This document shows positions 5,767 through 8,433 of a stretch of DNA of 8,433 bases, in pieces (position 1 is the stretch's first letter; each line of letters begins with the position of its first letter). A program made the translations under genes and the position numbers. Under the pieces are notes generated by a model. That model was not told where the DNA came from and did no database searches. It saw only the letters and a program-made list of their open reading frames with translations. This DNA is from JBBSVE01 sp038233815 (GTDB lineage: Bacteria > Pseudomonadota > Alphaproteobacteria > Rhodobacterales > Rhodobacteraceae). The stretch covers positions 1-8,433 of the forward strand of contig JBBSVE010000131.1 of NCBI GenBank assembly GCA_038233815.1, given 5' to 3'.

Positions 5767-7020
5767 ATGACACGGCACCTGACCCTGATGGCGACCCTGC
5801 TGACGACGGCTGTGATCGGCGGGGGAGCCCACGCCTGCGACGTGACGGTGGGCATGGTGATGGAGCTGACCGGCCCCGCCGGCGCCTACGGTCAGGCGGG
5901 TGCGAAGGCGGTGGACATGGCGTTCCGCGACCTCAATGCGGCGGGCGGCGTGAAGGGCTGCGATCTGGTCACGGACACGCGCGACAGCCAGAGCCAGGGC
6001 AACGTCGCGGTGGATCAGGCCAACCAGCTCGTCAGCGTGAAGCATGTGCCGGTCATCATCGGGGGCATCATCTCCTCCGTGTCGATCCCGATCCTGACCT
6101 CGGTCACGGGGCCGTCGAAGGTGGTCCAGGTCTCCCCCGCCTCGTCGTCGCCGACGCTGACGGAGCTGGCGAAGGACGGCAAGACGGGCGGCTATTTCTT
6201 CCGCACCATCACGTCGGACGCGCTCCAAGGAATTGCAGCGGCCAAATACGCGATGGACAGCGGGCTCACGCGCATCGCTATCATCAGCGTGAACAACGAT
6301 TTCGGTGTCAATCTGGAGCGGGAGTTCGACAAGGCCTACCGCGCGCTCGGCGGCACGATCACCACGGTCACCTCCTACAACGAGAGCCAGCCCGACTATT
6401 CGGCGGAGGTGACGGCGGCGATGGCGCAAAAGCCCGACGCGCTCTACCTCATCAGCTATCCCGTGGACGGGGCCACCATCGCGCGGACATGGATCAGTCA
6501 GGGCGGCCCGCAAAAGTTCCTTCTGAACGACGGCATGAACTCCACCGATTTCATCGACGCAGTGGGCGCGCAGTATCTGGAGGGCGCCTACGGCACCTCA
6601 TCGGGGACGGACGAGACGGCGTCCACCAAATATTTCTACGACAATTTTGCAGAGTTCTCGGGCGGGATCGAGCCGTCCGCGCCCGCCGCCGACCGCTCCT
6701 ATGACGCAGGCGCCATCGTGGGGCTGGCGATGGCGCTTGCGGACGGGCCGTCCTCCGCCCAGATCCGCGAGGCAATCCCGAAGGTTGTCGATCCGGCGGG
6801 GGAGCCTGTCTTTGCCGGGACGGAGGAGTTCAGGAAGGCGCTGAAACTGATCGGGGAGGGCAAACCGATCCGCTATGAGGGCGTGATCGGACCGGTGGCG
6901 TTCGACAAATACGGCGACATTTCCGGTCCGTTCAGGCTCTGGCAGATCGAGGGTGGCAAGGTCGTGACGAAGGGTCAGATGTCGGCCGACGCGGTGGCCA
7001 AGGTCCGCGCGGGGCTCTGA
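5767..7020 (+). CDS. periplasmic substrate-binding protein of HAAT-type ABC importer
   Basis: This is an extracytoplasmic ligand-binding receptor, 417 residues, of the type 1 periplasmic binding fold (Peripla_BP_6, LivJ-like). A Sec signal peptide covers 1-23 (MTRHLTLM, hydrophobic core, then AHA before C24). The mature part shows MELTGPAGAYGQAGAKAVDM, FRDLNAAGGVKGC, DSQSQGNVAVDQANQLV, VIIGGIISSVSIPIL, the binding-site-like VSPASSSPTLTEL, and the second-lobe IISVNNDFGVNLEREF. C24 and C65 are the only cysteines and may pair as a disulfide. C24 follows the predicted cleavage site, but His at -2 does not fit a lipobox. The gene lies apart from livGFHM, at the end of the regulator operon, yet is the obvious partner of that importer. 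Residues that set the ligand cannot be resolved by eye. The stop lies 2 bp from the convergent dioxygenase gene. Confidence 0.95.
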   Translation: MTRHLTLMATLLTTAVIGGGAHACDVTVGMVMELTGPAGAYGQAGAKAVDMAFRDLNAAGGVKGCDLVTDTRDSQSQGNVAVDQANQLVSVKHVPVIIGGIISSVSIPILTSVTGPSKVVQVSPASSSPTLTELAKDGKTGGYFFRTITSDALQGIAAAKYAMDSGLTRIAIISVNNDFGVNLEREFDKAYRALGGTITTVTSYNESQPDYSAEVTAAMAQKPDALYLISYPVDGATIARTWISQGGPQKFLLNDGMNSTDFIDAVGAQYLEGAYGTSSGTDETASTKYFYDNFAEFSGGIEPSAPAADRSYDAGAIVGLAMALADGPSSAQIREAIPKVVDPAGEPVFAGTEEFRKALKLIGEGKPIRYEGVIGPVAFDKYGDISGPFRLWQIEGGKVVTKGQMSADAVAKVRAGL

Positions 7021-7022
7021 GC

Positions 7023-7820
7023 TCAGCGCCGAAAGATCACCGGAAACCAGTCCTCGCGCAGACGGGCGCCGGGGCTCATGCCGTGGCCCGGAAAAGGTGG
7101 CGAGGTCGGCCCCGGCCGCGCCCCATAGCGCGCGTCATCCCCCACGAGCCGGAGCGAGAAGGCGCGCCTGCGGCTCGCTGCATCATTGCCGCGCGCGCCG
7201 TGGAGCGTGCGGAAATGGAACGCCACCGCATCGCCCGGCTCCATCTCCCATTCAAGCACCGTCATCCCCTCGGCGTCCGGGTCCGGCACCGGCATGTAGG
7301 CGGCATCGTCGGCATAAAAGCTCGTCTCCGCCAGCCAGCGCGTCGGGAGCACCGGCTTTTCCCACAGATGCGAGCCCGCAACGCAGCGGAGCGAGGCCGC
7401 CCGCACGGGGTCCATCGGCGACCAGAAGCTGACCGATTGCTGCCCATCGACGAAATAGTAGGGCGCATCCTGATGCCAGGGCGTGGGTTTCGAGGTTCCG
7501 GGCTCCTTCACCAGCACATGTTCGTGGAAGATCTGCACGCGGTCCGACCCCATCAGATCGGCCGCCACCGCTGCTGCGGGGCTTTCCGTGATGGCGTCGG
7601 AGAACTCGGGGATGCGGGTCCAGTTGCAATAGTCGTCAAAGAAGCGCCCGCCCTCGCCGGGTTTCAGATTCTCGGCGGCGGACGGGCCGGGGCTGGCCAT
7701 GTTCGCCTCGATCCCCTGGCGGATCAGGTCGACCTGATCGCGAAAGAGCCCGCGGATCAGGACCGCGCCGTCCCGCGCATAGGCTTCGATGTCGGCGTCG
7801 GAAAGCAGGGGGTGGGGCAT
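7023..7820 (-). CDS. phytanoyl-CoA dioxygenase (PhyH)-like Fe(II)/2-oxoglutarate oxygenase
   Basis: This is a predicted non-heme iron oxygenase, 265 residues, coupling 2-oxoglutarate decarboxylation to hydroxylation of a substrate. The double-stranded beta-helix facial triad reads H116 and D118 (PWHQDAPYYF) and H207 (FRTLHGARGN). An Arg in SRRRAFSLRL (216-225) probably binds 2-oxoglutarate. The N-terminus (LSDADIEAYARDGAVLIRGLF) and the CVAGSHLWEKP segment are typical of bacterial PhyH proteins. The ATG at 7820 is preceded by GGGAGGA at good spacing, so the longer frame to 7874 is not used. It converges on the binding-protein gene with 2 bp between stops and diverges from the FAD oxidoreductase. 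Bacterial PhyH members act on many small molecules, and nothing here implies phytanoyl-CoA as the substrate. Confidence 0.92.
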   Translation of the reverse strand: MPHPLLSDADIEAYARDGAVLIRGLFRDQVDLIRQGIEANMASPGPSAAENLKPGEGGRFFDDYCNWTRIPEFSDAITESPAAAVAADLMGSDRVQIFHEHVLVKEPGTSKPTPWHQDAPYYFVDGQQSVSFWSPMDPVRAASLRCVAGSHLWEKPVLPTRWLAETSFYADDAAYMPVPDPDAEGMTVLEWEMEPGDAVAFHFRTLHGARGNDAASRRRAFSLRLVGDDARYGARPGPTSPPFPGHGMSPGARLREDWFPVIFRR

Positions 7821-7845
7821 CGCATCCTCCCGTGGGGTCGCCTTC

Positions 7846-7874
7846 AGGATGGCGGGGAGAGCCTGCCCTGCCAA
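7846..7874 (-). promoter_or_regulatory. candidate promoter for the PhyH-like gene
   Basis: On the minus strand TTGGCA (plus 7869-7874; 5 of 6 to TTGACA) is followed after 17 bp by CATCCT (plus 7846-7851; 3 of 6 to TATAAT). Transcription would begin near 7839, giving a leader of about 20 nt that contains the GGGAGGA ribosome binding site. The -10 box is weak, so this remains tentative. Confidence 0.3.
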
Positions 7875-7921
7875 GCGGAATCGCGCACCGCGCAGCTATG
7901 GCTTTCGGTCCGGGCGCGCGC

Positions 7922-7927
7922 TAGAAT
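7922..7927 (+). promoter_or_regulatory. candidate -10 box for the FAD oxidoreductase gene
   Basis: TAGAAT matches TATAAT at 5 of 6 positions and is conspicuous in a GC-rich stretch. A start of transcription near 7934 would lie about 95 nt ahead of the coding sequence. No convincing -35 is seen (TGGCTT at 7899-7904 with 17-bp spacing is poor), so an activator may be needed. The rest of the 208-bp gap 7821-8028 shows no other gene beyond the short ORF described separately. Confidence 0.35.
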
Positions 7928-7954
7928 TTGCCGGACGAGGGCGGGGAACGGCAG

Positions 7955-8023
7955 ATGACATCTCACGGCATGGATCCCGGACCCACCGGCGCACCGCTTC
8001 GCCAGCACCGCGCCGATCGGTAG
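7955..8023 (+). CDS. possible 22-codon leader ORF
   Basis: ATG 7955 opens a frame MTSHGMDPGPTGAPLRQHRA plus two residues, ending at TAG 8021-8023, only 5 bp before the ATG of the FAD oxidoreductase. A weak G-rich element (GGGGAA, 7943-7948) lies 6 bp upstream. The downstream gene lacks a clear Shine-Dalgarno sequence, so terminating ribosomes could feed it. The peptide has no recognised similarity and no run of one amino acid that would suggest attenuation. It may be chance. Confidence 0.25.
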   Translation: MTSHGMDPGPTGAPLRQHRADR

Positions 8024-8028
8024 CGTCA

Positions 8029-8433
8029 ATGCCGCTCCGCCACTCCTCTCCTCTGCGCGCCAGCTATGATGTCGTCATCGTGGGCGGCGCGATGATGGGC
8101 TCATCAGTCGCGTGGTTTCTGGCAAACGATCCCGATTTCGACGGCTCCGTGCTGGTGGTGGAGCGTGATCCCACCTACGTCGCATGTTCCTCGACGCACA
8201 CCAATTCCTGCATCCGGCAACAATTCTCCGAACCGGTGAACGTGAAGATCAGCCAATTCGGAGCGGACTACATCCTTAATTTCCGCGAGCGGATGGGGGG
8301 CGAGGCGCGGGTGCCGCAGCCGCGCCTGCACAGCTTCGGTTACATGTATCTCGCCGATACGCCCGCTTTCGCTGCGACGCTGAAGGCGGCGCAGGCGGTG
8401 CAGGCGGCGTACGGGGCCGGTACGCGGCATATG
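8029..8433 (+). CDS. FAD-dependent oxidoreductase (DAO family), N-terminal part
   Basis: This is the amino-terminal 135 codons, with no stop, of a flavoprotein related to the DAO group (D-amino acid, sarcosine and opine-type oxidases, FOXRED1-like). These usually oxidise C-N bonds of amino acids or secondary amines. The Rossmann motif is YDVVIVGGAMMGSSVAWFLA (13-32): the usual GxGxxG reads GGAMMG, with Ala in place of the second Gly. E46 in VLVVERD would bind the ribose. The segment SSTHTNSCIRQQFSEPVNVK (54-73) matches the family pattern near the isoalloxazine. ATG 8029 is the only nearby upstream start in frame, and its ribosome binding site is weak. The gene is transcribed divergently from the PhyH-like gene, and the two probably serve one pathway. 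The missing C-terminus prevents a finer call. Confidence 0.9.
   Translation, partial: MPLRHSSPLRASYDVVIVGGAMMGSSVAWFLANDPDFDGSVLVVERDPTYVACSSTHTNSCIRQQFSEPVNVKISQFGADYILNFRERMGGEARVPQPRLHSFGYMYLADTPAFAATLKAAQAVQAAYGAGTRHM

Noticed and set aside
5586..6704. 372-codon plus-strand open frame
   Set aside because: It is out of frame with the substrate-binding protein, which has a signal peptide and family motifs. The residues are Gly/Arg/His-rich shadow.
7083..7958. 291-codon plus-strand open frame
   Set aside because: It is antisense to the PhyH-like gene, which has the HxD...H motif and a good ribosome binding site.

Overview
This GC-rich window (about 70% by eye) reads as alphaproteobacterial DNA, most likely Rhodobacterales/Paracoccaceae. 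The basis is family-level similarity of the encoded proteins, tight gene packing with ATGA, GTGA and TGATG junctions, and long spurious open frames on the opposite strands. No RNA gene, CRISPR array, transposase or integration site was seen.

Layout. (1) Positions 1-3142, minus strand: four genes transcribed leftward in the order livG-livF-livH-livM. They encode the two ATPases and two permeases of a branched-chain amino acid type (HAAT family) ABC importer; livM runs off the left edge. (2) Positions 3143-3241: a short divergent control region with a plausible sigma-70-type promoter and overlapping inverted repeats. (3) Positions 3242-7020, plus strand: a GntR/FCD-type regulator, a small TIGR04076-like protein with a C-x4-C pair, an aldo/keto reductase, a small NTF2/SnoaL-like protein, and then, after a 56-bp gap holding a perfect hairpin and a strong ribosome binding site, the periplasmic substrate-binding protein. 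(4) Positions 7023-7820, minus strand: a phytanoyl-CoA dioxygenase (PhyH)-like Fe(II)/2-oxoglutarate oxygenase ending 2 bp from the binding-protein gene. (5) Positions 7821-8028: a second divergent control region with a possible 22-codon leader ORF. (6) Positions 8029-8433, plus strand: the N-terminal 135 codons of a DAO-type FAD-dependent oxidoreductase, cut by the right edge.

Working model (inference): the window is one uptake-and-catabolism locus. The binding protein captures a small amino-acid-like or other polar carboxylate or amide, and LivHMGF imports it. The PhyH oxygenase, FAD oxidoreductase and aldo/keto reductase would modify it. The GntR protein probably controls both arms from the 3143-3241 region. 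The substrate cannot be read from the sequence. The least understood parts are the two small proteins that flank, and are translationally coupled to, the aldo/keto reductase.
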